Positions 32,777 through 41,318 of a stretch of DNA of 64,000 nucleotides are shown piece by piece. How positions within the stretch are numbered: the stretch's first letter is position 1; each line of letters begins with the position of its first letter. The stretch comes from GCA-003244245 sp050699975. Its GTDB lineage: Bacteria > Actinomycetota > Actinomycetes > Mycobacteriales > Pseudonocardiaceae. The notes under the pieces were generated by a model that saw only the letters and a list, made by a program, of their open reading frames with translations, did not search any database and was not told the origin of the DNA. The DNA lies in contig JBOHGH010000002.1 of the NCBI GenBank assembly GCA_050699975.1, forward strand, positions 34,402 through 98,401, read 5' to 3'. The position numbers and the translations under genes are program-made.

Positions 32777-33847
32777 ATGTTGGACACCGTGCACGTGGCG
32801 CAGGGGTATTCGCGGCGGAGGCGTGGCGCGAGCCTGGCTGCTGGGCTGGCCGCCTTCGCGCTGGTCGCGGCGGCGTGTGCCGGAGGCGGCAACGGAACCT
32901 CAGAGGGCACCGCAACGGGCGGAGATCGCGCGAGGACGGGGGGTCCCGGCAGCGACGACGCAGTCACCAGCGTCACCGCCCAGACCGAGACGTGCCCGAG
33001 CGGGACTCCCGGTGCGGGCAAGCCGCAGGTCCGGGTGGGGAGCAAGAACTTCGCGGAGCAGTTCCTGCTCGGGGAGCTGTACGCGCAAGCGCTCCGGTCC
33101 CGGGGCTACACGATTGACTACAGGTCGAACATCGGAGGGTCGGAGGTCATCGACGAGGCGTTCCAGGCCGGTGAGGTCGATATGTACCCGGAGTACCTCG
33201 GGGAGATCGAGACCAGCATCGCCGACTTCGACCGGGCCGCCAACAACCCCGAGGAGACTTTCACGCGGGCGAAGCAGTTCGAGGAGGCGCAACGCAACGC
33301 CACGATCCTGCCCCAGACGCCGTTCCAGAACACCGACGTCCTCATCGTCAAACCGGACTTCGCCGAGCAGCACAAGCTGACGACGGTCCGGGATCTGACC
33401 AAGGTGGGTCCGCAAGGTCAGGGCGTGACCCTCGCGGCCCAGCCGCCGTTCGAGACCCGGTTCAACGGTCTGGTTGGGATGAAGGAGGTCTACGGCCTGA
33501 CCGCCGTGGAGTTCAACGGGCTGGACGTGGGCCTGACCTACCAGGCACTCGATGAGGGCGACGTCAACGTGGCCGACGCCTTCAGCACCGACGGCCAGCT
33601 GACGACGGGAAACTACGTGACCCTGGACGATCCCGAGAACATCTTCGGGTTCCAGCATGTCGCCCCGGTCATCAAGCAGCCGGTGCTCCAGGGACAGGGA
33701 AAGGAGTTCACCGACACCCTCAACTGTGTGTCCACCCTGCTGACGACCGAGGTCATGCGGGCGTTGAACGCCGAGATCCAACTCAACGGCCGGCAGCCGG
33801 CGGAGGTTGCCGAGAAGTTCCTGACCGCGAACCGGATTCTCCCGTAA
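32777..33847 (+). CDS. Osmolyte-binding lipoprotein (OpuCC/OsmF type)
   Basis: A 356-residue substrate-binding protein. The N-terminus has basic residues, a hydrophobic stretch and the lipobox ALVAAAC, so it is anchored outside the membrane. QVRVGSKNFAEQFLLGELYAQALRSRGYTIDYRSNIGGSEVIDEAFQAGEVDMYPEYLGEI is the OpuAC signature. It captures the solute for the transporter encoded upstream. Its last 65 bp overlap the convergent PLP-enzyme gene. Confidence 0.92.
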   Translation: MLDTVHVAQGYSRRRRGASLAAGLAAFALVAAACAGGGNGTSEGTATGGDRARTGGPGSDDAVTSVTAQTETCPSGTPGAGKPQVRVGSKNFAEQFLLGELYAQALRSRGYTIDYRSNIGGSEVIDEAFQAGEVDMYPEYLGEIETSIADFDRAANNPEETFTRAKQFEEAQRNATILPQTPFQNTDVLIVKPDFAEQHKLTTVRDLTKVGPQGQGVTLAAQPPFETRFNGLVGMKEVYGLTAVEFNGLDVGLTYQALDEGDVNVADAFSTDGQLTTGNYVTLDDPENIFGFQHVAPVIKQPVLQGQGKEFTDTLNCVSTLLTTEVMRALNAEIQLNGRQPAEVAEKFLTANRILP

Positions 33848-35006
33848 CTCCAATAACGCTGACGGCACGCTTCAGCTCGTCCTCGGTGTTGTAGTAGTGC
33901 GGGGACAGCCGGACGAGGGGGTGCACGTTGCGGTCCTCGGTGTCGAACTGGGTGTGCTGGGGCACGGTCGTGGTGACGTTGACGCCTGCCGCGGCGAGGG
34001 CGGCGGCGACGTCGGCGGCGCGCATCCCGTCGACCTTGGCAGTGACGATGGCGCACCGGACCTGGCCCAGGTCGTGGGTGGCCACGCCCGGTAGGTCCTC
34101 GAGCAGGCCCCGTAACGCAGCGCCGAGGGCGGTGGTGCGGTTCCCGATAGCGTCCAGGCCGAGGTCGAGGGCCTGCCGGACGGCCGCGCCCAAACCGAGG
34201 ACGTTGACGTAGCTGTTCTCCCAGGACGCGAATCGCCGCGCGCCGTCTACCCAGTGCAACCCGCGATCCCCATCCCAGGTCGCCGAACGGATCTCGGCGA
34301 CGTAGGGCTCCAGCCGCTCGAGCGCAGCGGCGCGGACCCACAGGAATCCCGTACCACGCGGGCCGCGCAGGAACTTGCGGCCAGTGCCGGTCAGCAGGTC
34401 GCAGCCGAGTGCCTCGACGTCGACGGGGAACTGGCCGACCGACTGGGTGGCGTCGAGCAGGAACAGCACCCCCGCATCCCGGGCGATCCGGCCGATCTCG
34501 GCGGCCGGGTTGACCAGACCCCCGCTGGTGGGAACGTGGGTCACCCCGATCAGCTTCGTGCGTTCGTCGATCAGCTCGGCCAGGGCGGTCGTGTCCAGCT
34601 GGCCGTGCTTGTCGTTGGGAACCACCACGACCTCGGCGCCGGTGCGCCGGGCGACCTGTAGGTAGGCCAGCACGTTGCTGCCGTATTCGGCCCGCCCGGT
34701 CAGGATCCGGTCACCGGGACCAATCGGCACGGAGTAGAAGGCGGCGTTCCATGCGTGGGTGGCGTTGTCGAACAGCGCCACCTCCTCGGTGTGGCCGCCC
34801 ACCAGCTCGGCGAGACCAGCGTAGGTGGCAGCGATCCCCTCCTGCGCGGCCGCGGCCGCTTCATACCCGCCGATCTCGGCCTCCAGCCGCAGGTGGCCGG
34901 TCATCGCGTCCAGCGTCGGCTGTGCCAGCAGCGCCGCACCGGCGTTGTTGAGGTGTACTCGATGTACACACCCCGGGGTCATGGCACGGAGAGCTTCGAC
35001 GTCCAT
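33783..35006 (-). CDS. Class V aminotransferase-fold PLP enzyme
   Basis: A 407-residue PLP enzyme of the cysteine desulfurase / isopenicillin-N-epimerase-like group. VHLNNAGAALLAQPTLDAM opens the fold, LLDATQSVGQFPVDVEALGCDLLTGTGRKFLRGPRGTGFLWVR carries the PLP Asp and the Schiff-base Lys (GRKFL). It may act as a desulfurase, epimerase or C-S lyase; the substrate is open. The ATG at 35006 is used rather than a GTG at 35027. The final ~20 residues (TGESGSRSGTSRQPPPAAGR) are read antisense through the 3' end of the binding-protein gene and are probably an unconserved tail. Confidence 0.85.
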   Translation of the reverse strand: MDVEALRAMTPGCVHRVHLNNAGAALLAQPTLDAMTGHLRLEAEIGGYEAAAAAQEGIAATYAGLAELVGGHTEEVALFDNATHAWNAAFYSVPIGPGDRILTGRAEYGSNVLAYLQVARRTGAEVVVVPNDKHGQLDTTALAELIDERTKLIGVTHVPTSGGLVNPAAEIGRIARDAGVLFLLDATQSVGQFPVDVEALGCDLLTGTGRKFLRGPRGTGFLWVRAAALERLEPYVAEIRSATWDGDRGLHWVDGARRFASWENSYVNVLGLGAAVRQALDLGLDAIGNRTTALGAALRGLLEDLPGVATHDLGQVRCAIVTAKVDGMRAADVAAALAAAGVNVTTTVPQHTQFDTEDRNVHPLVRLSPHYYNTEDELKRAVSVIGVTGESGSRSGTSRQPPPAAGR

Positions 35007-35069
35007 GCCCCTACGGTGCCCGATCACACCCCGTCCAGACAGCGGGAACGGACCAACGGGACCAAACGG

Positions 35070-35100
35070 TTGATTCTTACATTAGGTAAGGCTAGGCTCA
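35070..35100 (+). promoter_or_regulatory. Promoter with IdeR/DmdR-type iron box
   Basis: TTAGGTAAGGCTAGGCTCA (35082-35100) matches the 19-bp actinobacterial iron-box consensus at 15 positions by eye. It overlaps a promoter made of TTGATT (35070-35075), a 17-bp spacer and TAGGCT (35093-35098). Binding of Fe-loaded IdeR/DmdR would block the promoter. It now drives a truncated MATE exporter gene. Confidence 0.65.
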
Positions 35101-35132
35101 TACCTAGCAATCTTTAATGCTAGGAGTTCGCC

Positions 35133-35655
35133 ATGATGGTTCCGTGTGTTCTCGATACTGTTCGCGGTCACCTTCGCGTGCAGCAACGGCGTCGCGATCC
35201 TGGTGGGCCAACAGCTCGGTTCAGGCGACTTTTCCGGGGCGCGCACCTGCCAACGTGCCGGCCTGCAGCTGGCTGCGATGCTCACTGCGGTTGTCAGCCT
35301 TCCCTTGCTCGTGGCTCCCGGCATTGTGTTGCGAGCCTTCTCCCCGGACACCGAGGTCGTCACCCTGGCTGTCAACGTGACCTGGACAGCGCTGGCCGCG
35401 GTACCAATAATGGTGATAGCCATGAACCTCAGCGGGCTATTGCGTGCTGCGGGGGACACCCGCTCGACTATGATTGCATTGCTGATCGGGTCCTACTTGG
35501 TGGAGATACCGCTGGCGTGGTTACTCCACGACTCACTCGGGGTCATCGGCGTCTACCTCGCCTTGCTCGCCTATTGGATGACGCGACTCGCCGTCACCTG
35601 GGCTCGATACCGCAAGGGGTCGTGGCGGACGGATCTGGACCTGTCCGGAGCCTGA
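35133..35655 (+). pseudogene. Truncated MATE-family exporter (C-terminal half only)
   Basis: The readable part, VFSILFAVTFACSNGVAILVGQQLGSGDFSGARTCQRAGLQLAAML to the C-terminus, is one MatE half with about five membrane helices. A full exporter has about 440 residues; here only about 169 remain. A good start context (TAGGAG then ATG at 35133) reads MMVPC in a different frame, so a deletion has fused the original 5' end to the middle of the gene out of frame. With the iron box upstream, the intact gene was probably an iron-regulated siderophore exporter. No other siderophore gene is in the window. Confidence 0.75.
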
Positions 35656-35722
35656 GCAAGAGCGAGTGTGACGGCGCCGGGACTCGCTACCCTTTCCTGG
35701 AACGTGCTCCTCAAGCGTAAAC

Positions 35723-35755
35723 TGCTACTCTGTGTCAGTTGGCGATGGAGTAGCA
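35723..35755. promoter_or_regulatory. Inverted repeat upstream of the tetR-type gene
   Basis: TGCTACTC (35723-35730) and GAGTAGCA (35748-35755) are perfect 8-bp inverted arms separated by 17 bp. They lie 36-68 bp upstream of the regulator's start codon, a typical place for an autoregulatory operator. Confidence 0.5.
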
Positions 35756-35790
35756 TGTGCTCGATGCTGAGGCGACGGCAGGAGCGGCCG

Positions 35791-36399
35791 ATGACGTTGC
35801 GGGAACGCAAGAAGGCGCTGACCCGGTCGTCCATCCAGGAAGCCGGCTTGCGGCTGTTCGTGGAACGCGGCTATGACGCCACCACGCTCGATCACATCTG
35901 CGACGCTGCGGTCATCTCCCGCCGCACCCTGTTCCGATACTTCGGCTCCAAGGAGGACGTGGTGCTGTCTACGACCCGCGACGAGCTCGCCCGCGCGGGC
36001 GAGCGGCTCCGCCACCGCCCCGCGGGCGAACCCCTCAAGGATTCACTGTTCGCGCTGGTCGACGAGTCGGTCTCGTTCCTCGAAGGTGATCGTGACCGGC
36101 AGATCGTCAGGTCGCGACTGCTGGCCAACACCCCTGCGCTCGCCGGCGGCTACCTGAAGGTGCTGACCGACTTCGAACTCCTGCTGCGCGGATCCCTCGC
36201 CGAGCGCAGTGGCGAACCAGCGGACAGCCCGCAGGTCCGGCTCGCTGCCGCGGCGGCGGTGACAGCCTTTCGGGTAGCCAGCGAGACCTGGGTCGACAAC
36301 GACGGAGGGATCCCCCTCAAAACGCTCGCACACGAAAACCTCGACCACCTTCTCACCGGCTGCAGGCTGCCCGGGCCAGGCGCAGCGCAACGGCGATGA
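35791..36399 (+). CDS. TetR-family transcriptional regulator
   Basis: A 202-residue regulator. The DNA-binding part is RSSIQEAGLRLFVERGYDATTLDHICDAAVISRRTLFRYFGSKEDVV, a canonical TetR helix-turn-helix. The C-terminal ligand domain is related to the MftR/TetR_C group (FELLLRGSLAERSGEPADSPQVRLAAAAAVTAFRVA). The ATG at 35791 has AGGAG six bases upstream and is preferred to ATGs at 35668 and 35764. Its target may be itself or the flanking genes; the adjacent MATE gene is decayed. Confidence 0.88.
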   Translation: MTLRERKKALTRSSIQEAGLRLFVERGYDATTLDHICDAAVISRRTLFRYFGSKEDVVLSTTRDELARAGERLRHRPAGEPLKDSLFALVDESVSFLEGDRDRQIVRSRLLANTPALAGGYLKVLTDFELLLRGSLAERSGEPADSPQVRLAAAAAVTAFRVASETWVDNDGGIPLKTLAHENLDHLLTGCRLPGPGAAQRR

Positions 36400-36669
36400 T
36401 CGGCGTGCGTAGCTGCCCAGCCGGAGGTCCGGGTTCCGGCGGCGCTGGCTTGCTCCGCCTCGGCTGCGCCAGGTCGCCGTCTTGGGTCAGGGTGTCCAGT
36501 TTCTCCTGCCCGCACTCGGATGGATGCGGGGCGATGCGGGAGCAGAATGAGTCGCGTGCACACTGGCTGGCGGGGAGATCGTGTGCTGCCGTCGGCGGCC
36601 CGGCCGAGCGCGGCCCGAGGCACAACCGCCCCGTGCTCCGTACTGGACTGGCTCGTGGAGGATGAGACA

Positions 36670-38796
36670 ATGGCACCCGAATCTGCAGAAGATTCCACAT
36701 CAGCTCATCTGGGACGGTGGGATCCGGTCTTCGAGTTGCCGAACGTGGCGATCCATACGAACGTGCTGCCGAACGGGAAAGTGCTGTTCTGGGGGCGACG
36801 GGACCACCCTACCGGCTCGCTGCATGAGCACGAGTGCACGCCACACATCTGGGATCCCAGAACCGGGGAATTAACCCCGACACCTCAGCCCAAACTCGCA
36901 GACGGCACGAAAATAAATCTGTTCTGCGCGGGGCATGCCTTCCTGGCAGACGGTCGGCTCCTGGTCGCGGGCGGGCACCTTACCGACGGCGACGGGCTCA
37001 ACCAGGCGTGCATCTACGACTACCGCACCAACACCTGGACTGCCCTTCCTGTGATGAACAAGCGCCGATGGTATCCAACCGTCACAGCGCTGTCGGACGG
37101 GACGATGCTGGTGTTGTCTGGCAGCTACATCGAGAACGGCAGATTCATCATCAACGATGTCCCGCAAATCTGGGATGGGCAGCAGTGGACCCCGACCGTC
37201 GACTTCATCGGCCTCCCGCTGTATCCGCACATGCACGTCGCTCCGGACGGCCGGGTCTTCATGGCTGGGAGCAATGCGAAGACCTACCTACTCAACACCG
37301 AAGGCACGGGTACCTGGACCCCGCTGCCCGAGCCGGGCGGAGTACGACGGAACGGGGAGCGACAATACGGCCCTTCGGTGATGTATGACGCCGGGAAGGT
37401 CGTCTACATCGGGGGCGGCAACGACGGTCCCACTGCCTTCCCTACCGCCGCGGCAGAGGTCATCGATCTCGGCGCCCATCCCCCGGAGTGGCGTGAGGTC
37501 GCTAGCATGCGTTTCCCGCGCCGCCAGCATAACGCGGCGATTCTCGCGGACGGGAGCGTCCTCGTCACAGGAGGGACGAGGGGCCCTGGCTTCAACGATC
37601 TATCCCCGGGCAAGCCTGTCCACGTCGCCGAACTGTGGGATCCGGTCACGGCAGAATGGAAGGAGCTGGCCGCCGAAGATGTCGATCGCTGTTACCACGG
37701 GACGGCCGTGCTACTACCGGACGCGACGGTGCTCAGCGCGGGTAGCGGCGAGTTCGACGTCGGCGGCGGCCAGCCGAACGACCCTAGGGACAGCCACCGT
37801 GACGCCCAGATTTTCCATCCGCCCTATCTGTTCCAAGGCCCACGCCCAGTGATCACCGCTGCCCCCGAGGAAATCTCTTACGGCGAGACATTCTCGCTCG
37901 AGATCTCGGGATCGGATGTCGGAAAGGTCACCTGGATACGGCTTCCCTCGGTCACCCACGCCTTCGACCAGAACCAGCGCGTCAACGTTCTCGAGTTCAG
38001 CTTCGATGGCGGTAGCTTAACCGTTACCGCGCCCGCACGGCCGGAGATCTGTCCTCCGGGGCATTACATGCTCTTCGTGCTGAGCAAGGCTGGGGTTCCC
38101 TCTCTCGCGCGGATCGCGCGGATCGGCCCGTCTGCACCACAGGCTCGTGCTGCGGTCTCGCCGGCCCTCGCTGAGGCGAGTCTGCATACCAGCCCCGGGA
38201 CAACGACGCGCACCCAGGAACTGGACGAGACGGTCAGAACCCGATCGACCGGCACTCGCGTCACGGTCGGCCTGACCGCGAAGTGCCCTTACGGGCTGGG
38301 GGCGTGTTGGGGCGGGGCGTACGAGGCGTTGAAGAAGCTGCGAGGGGTTGCGGCGGTGCGGCCGATCGCGAATGCCGAGCACTCGACAGCCGACGTCTAC
38401 CTTCGTGATCAAGGACTGCCGGACCTCGACGGCTGGCCCGAACAGATCGCCCGATGGGCAAACGGCAGTTACGATTTCCGCGGTGTGGAGGTGACGGTCA
38501 CGGGCACCCTGGGGGAGCACGACGGCATGTTGCAGCTGACCGGGCCCTCTTTCGACGCCCCAGTGAGCCTGATGCCACTGAGCGAAGGTACGAAGCTGCA
38601 ATGGGACTACCAAACGAGGAGCGTCCGAGACACCACGCGCGACGAACGAGACGCATACCAGAACCTGACCGGAAGGTATCAAGAGCTCCGAGGCGGTGAC
38701 GAGCCGACGCGTGTCACCGGCCCCTTGGCAAAGACGGGTAACGGATGGGTGCTGTACGTTCGAAAATTTGAGACTCAACCACCTGTAAATGCATGA
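36670..38796 (+). CDS. Galactose-oxidase-like copper radical oxidase with extra C-terminal domain
   Basis: A 708-residue protein. Kelch repeats (residues about 25-390) are followed by a DUF1929 Ig-like domain (about 395-485). All copper-radical residues can be assigned: Cys86 (LFCAGH) and Tyr135 (RRWYPT) for the Cys-Tyr cofactor, Tyr342 and His343 (RCYHGT), and His430 (VTHAFDQNQR). It should oxidise an alcohol or sugar with O2, giving H2O2; GlxA-type relatives act in mycelial cell-wall glycan formation. No signal peptide is evident at the N-terminus (MAPESAEDSTSAHLG), which is unusual. Residues about 525-708 form an added domain containing CPYGLGAC, possibly ferredoxin-like and metal-binding. 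The start has GGAGG eight bases upstream. Confidence 0.85.
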   Translation: MAPESAEDSTSAHLGRWDPVFELPNVAIHTNVLPNGKVLFWGRRDHPTGSLHEHECTPHIWDPRTGELTPTPQPKLADGTKINLFCAGHAFLADGRLLVAGGHLTDGDGLNQACIYDYRTNTWTALPVMNKRRWYPTVTALSDGTMLVLSGSYIENGRFIINDVPQIWDGQQWTPTVDFIGLPLYPHMHVAPDGRVFMAGSNAKTYLLNTEGTGTWTPLPEPGGVRRNGERQYGPSVMYDAGKVVYIGGGNDGPTAFPTAAAEVIDLGAHPPEWREVASMRFPRRQHNAAILADGSVLVTGGTRGPGFNDLSPGKPVHVAELWDPVTAEWKELAAEDVDRCYHGTAVLLPDATVLSAGSGEFDVGGGQPNDPRDSHRDAQIFHPPYLFQGPRPVITAAPEEISYGETFSLEISGSDVGKVTWIRLPSVTHAFDQNQRVNVLEFSFDGGSLTVTAPARPEICPPGHYMLFVLSKAGVPSLARIARIGPSAPQARAAVSPALAEASLHTSPGTTTRTQELDETVRTRSTGTRVTVGLTAKCPYGLGACWGGAYEALKKLRGVAAVRPIANAEHSTADVYLRDQGLPDLDGWPEQIARWANGSYDFRGVEVTVTGTLGEHDGMLQLTGPSFDAPVSLMPLSEGTKLQWDYQTRSVRDTTRDERDAYQNLTGRYQELRGGDEPTRVTGPLAKTGNGWVLYVRKFETQPPVNA

Positions 38797-38811
38797 TTCA
38801 CTGTGTGTTTG

Positions 38812-38848
38812 CGTCGTGAACTCGACGCAAGCGACGTTTCGGCTGGAC
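38812..38848 (+). repeat. Half copy of the 64-bp palindromic element
   Basis: CGTGAACTCGACG followed by AGCGAC and TTTC matches the left half of the element at 29924-29987 with about six mismatches over 36 bp. It lies directly upstream of the next gene and may supply part of its leader. Confidence 0.6.
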
Positions 38849-38849
38849 C

Positions 38850-39386
38850 GTGGACGTCAGGTTCTCGCGCTCCCCGCACGGCGGATCCGTAGCGCTGATC
38901 GACCGGCCTGACGGTCTTACGCTCCGGATGCGGTCCTACGACCGCAAGCACTCGGTTCCGCATGACCTGGCCCATTTCGTCGCCGAGCGCGCGTTCGTGC
39001 TCCCCCAGGGTGTGTGGGGAAGCATCGCGGCGGGAGCCGTCTTCCGTTCCATGGAGGTGGTGTCCGGCCGATGCCGGTACGACAGCCGTGCTCGATCGGC
39101 AGCAGTCGTCGCCGGCAACGCGCGCCACATCGGCCTCGCCGAGATTGTGTCCGGTGTCGTCCACCGTGGCTTGAACCTCAACCGAGCAGGAGCGGAGCTC
39201 GAACTGCGCTGGGGTTGGGGAGCGGTGCGTGAGGGCTCATGCCCGTCGCCGATTCCAGGGTTGCACGAAGCGGTGGCAGAGCTCCGAGAGCTGGCCGAAC
39301 GATGGCAGCTCCTGCCTGACGACGGACAACTCCGCATGCAATGGGCAATACCGGTGACGCCGACGCGTCGCAGGAGGAAGCGCTAA
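38850..39386 (+). CDS. Conserved hypothetical protein
   Basis: A 178-residue soluble protein starting at GTG. The block LTLRMRSYDRKHSVPHDLAHFVAERAFVLPQGVWGSIAAGAVFRSM looks like a conserved family core, with an LPQGVWG turn and a basic C-terminus (TPTRRRRKR). The HDLAHF motif is reminiscent of metal-binding helices but no enzyme class is recognised. The ribosome-binding site is weak and the leader overlaps a half repeat, so the exact start is uncertain. Confidence 0.6.
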   Translation: MDVRFSRSPHGGSVALIDRPDGLTLRMRSYDRKHSVPHDLAHFVAERAFVLPQGVWGSIAAGAVFRSMEVVSGRCRYDSRARSAAVVAGNARHIGLAEIVSGVVHRGLNLNRAGAELELRWGWGAVREGSCPSPIPGLHEAVAELRELAERWQLLPDDGQLRMQWAIPVTPTRRRRKR

Positions 39387-39553
39387 CCTCGGCGCCGCAG
39401 CGGCCGTACGGCGATCTCTGCGCCCGAGACGTGTCAGAGTTCTGGATGAATCGGGGTGGATCATACAGGAAGCGGCCCGGCGGGGCCACCGTGTGGCGTT
39501 TCGATTCCGCTGCCACTATATTGGGGCCAGTGCCGTCGTTCTCAAGGGATCCC

Positions 39554-41305
39554 ATGGTCTATCCGGCACTCGTGCGGCGCTTCGTCCGTGCTATCGCGAT
39601 GTTGCTCGCCGTTCTGGCCTGTGGCTGCCAAACCACTCCAGCGACCCCGGCCGACAGCACCGCGCAAACCGCCGGGAGTGATGAATGGGCGAAGCACCTG
39701 GGCCAGTTTAAGGAGGGCTACTTTGCGCTGAACCCGCCGTTTGCCGTCCAGCAAGGGCGTCACGATTACGACGGCCGCTTGCCGGACTGGAGCGCGGCCG
39801 GCATCCGCGCCGCGATCCAGTGGCTACATGCGCAGCGCACGCAGACTGAAGCGCTCGACCAGAACGCATTGAGCTCCGGGCAGCGCTTCGAACAGAAATA
39901 CCTGCTGTCGCGCATCGACGACGATCTGTTCTGGTTGGAAAAAGCGGAGGAGCCGTTCACGAACCCGTCATTCTATCTCGGCGGCGGCCTCGATCCGAGC
40001 GTGTATCTCACGCGTCCTTACGCCTCAGCCGACACGCGCCTGGCGGCCTTCATCGGCTACGCGCGGGCCGTGCCCGCGGCCGCGGCGCAGATTCGCGCGA
40101 ACCTGCGCACACCGCTGCCGAAGAGCTTTATCCAGTACGGCGTCGATGGCTTCGGCGGCTTTCCGGATTTCTATCGAAAAGATGTGCCGAAGATCTTTGC
40201 CGAGGTGAAAGATCCGGCGCTGCAGGCAGAGCTGGCAAGCACGATCGAGCCGGCGGCGCAGGCGATGCAGGACCTCGCGGACTGGCTCAAGAGCGGCGAG
40301 GCGCAGGCCACCGAGAACTTCGCGCTCGGTCCGGCGAAGTTCGCTGACATGCTGCGCATGACCGAGGGGGTCACCACACCGCTCGCTGAGCTGGAGGGCG
40401 TGGGCCGCGCCGATCTCGCGCGTAACCTCGCCGCGCTCCAGCAGGCATGCGCCGAATACCTGCCGGGCACGGCGATCGAAGCCTGCGTCGCCACAGTGGA
40501 GGCGGATAAGCCGAGCGGCGGCGCGGTGGAAGGTGCGCGCGGTCAGCTCGGCATGCTGCGCCAGTTCGTCGTCGATCACGACCTGGTCAGCATTCCCGGT
40601 ACGGAACAGGCGTTGGTCGCGGAAGCGCCGCCGTACCAGCGATCGAACTTCGCCTACATCGACATCCCCGGCCCGTACGACAAGGGTATGCCTTCGGTCT
40701 ACTACATCGCGCCGCCTGATCCATCGTGGTCCAAGGCCGACCAGGACGCCTACGTGCCGGGCAAGTCGAACCTGCTGTTCACCTCAGCGCACGAAGTCTG
40801 GCCGGGGCATTTCCTGCAGTTCCTTCATTCGAACCGCTCGCCGTCCGAGATCGGGCAGCTGTTCGTCGGCTACGCCTACGCGGAAGGCTGGGCACATTAC
40901 ACCGAGGAGATGATGTGGGAAGCGGGTCTCGGTAATGGCGCACCGGAGGCGCACATCGGGCAGCTCAGTGACGCGCTGCTGCGCAACGTGCGCTTTCTGT
41001 GTGCGATCGGCATGCACACGCAGGGGATGAGCATGGCGAGCTGCGAGACGATGTTCCGCGAACAGGCTTATCAGAATCCCGGCAGCGCGCGCCAGCAGGC
41101 TGCGCGCGGCACTTACGACCCGGCCTACCTCAATTACACGATGGGCAAGCTGATAATCCGCAAGCTGCGCGCGGACTGGACCGCGAACCGCGGCGGACGC
41201 GCCGCCTGGCGCGAGTTTCACGACCGTTTCCTGTCCCACGGCGGGCCGCCGATTCCACTGGTGCGCGAGCAGATGCTGGGGACAGCGCAAGGAAACCTGT
41301 TCTAG
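39554..41305 (+). CDS. DUF885 family lipoprotein, probably acquired
   Basis: A 583-residue DUF885 protein. The N-terminus (RRFVRAIAMLLAVLACGCQTT) is a lipoprotein signal. TSAHEVWPGHFLQF carries the HExxxGH motif and YAEGWAHYTEEMMWE the downstream Glu/His, as in DUF885 proteins thought to be zinc-dependent peptidases. The domain is complete (LLSRIDDDLFWLE, YNxTxGK-like LNYTMGKLIIRKLRADW). Codon choice (frequent GCG, CTG, AAG with TTT/AAA interspersed) and family distribution look proteobacterial rather than actinobacterial, so recent acquisition is likely. The start ATG at 39554 follows AAGGGA. Confidence 0.82.
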   Translation: MVYPALVRRFVRAIAMLLAVLACGCQTTPATPADSTAQTAGSDEWAKHLGQFKEGYFALNPPFAVQQGRHDYDGRLPDWSAAGIRAAIQWLHAQRTQTEALDQNALSSGQRFEQKYLLSRIDDDLFWLEKAEEPFTNPSFYLGGGLDPSVYLTRPYASADTRLAAFIGYARAVPAAAAQIRANLRTPLPKSFIQYGVDGFGGFPDFYRKDVPKIFAEVKDPALQAELASTIEPAAQAMQDLADWLKSGEAQATENFALGPAKFADMLRMTEGVTTPLAELEGVGRADLARNLAALQQACAEYLPGTAIEACVATVEADKPSGGAVEGARGQLGMLRQFVVDHDLVSIPGTEQALVAEAPPYQRSNFAYIDIPGPYDKGMPSVYYIAPPDPSWSKADQDAYVPGKSNLLFTSAHEVWPGHFLQFLHSNRSPSEIGQLFVGYAYAEGWAHYTEEMMWEAGLGNGAPEAHIGQLSDALLRNVRFLCAIGMHTQGMSMASCETMFREQAYQNPGSARQQAARGTYDPAYLNYTMGKLIIRKLRADWTANRGGRAAWREFHDRFLSHGGPPIPLVREQMLGTAQGNLF

Positions 41306-41318
41306 GAAGGAGCCGCGG

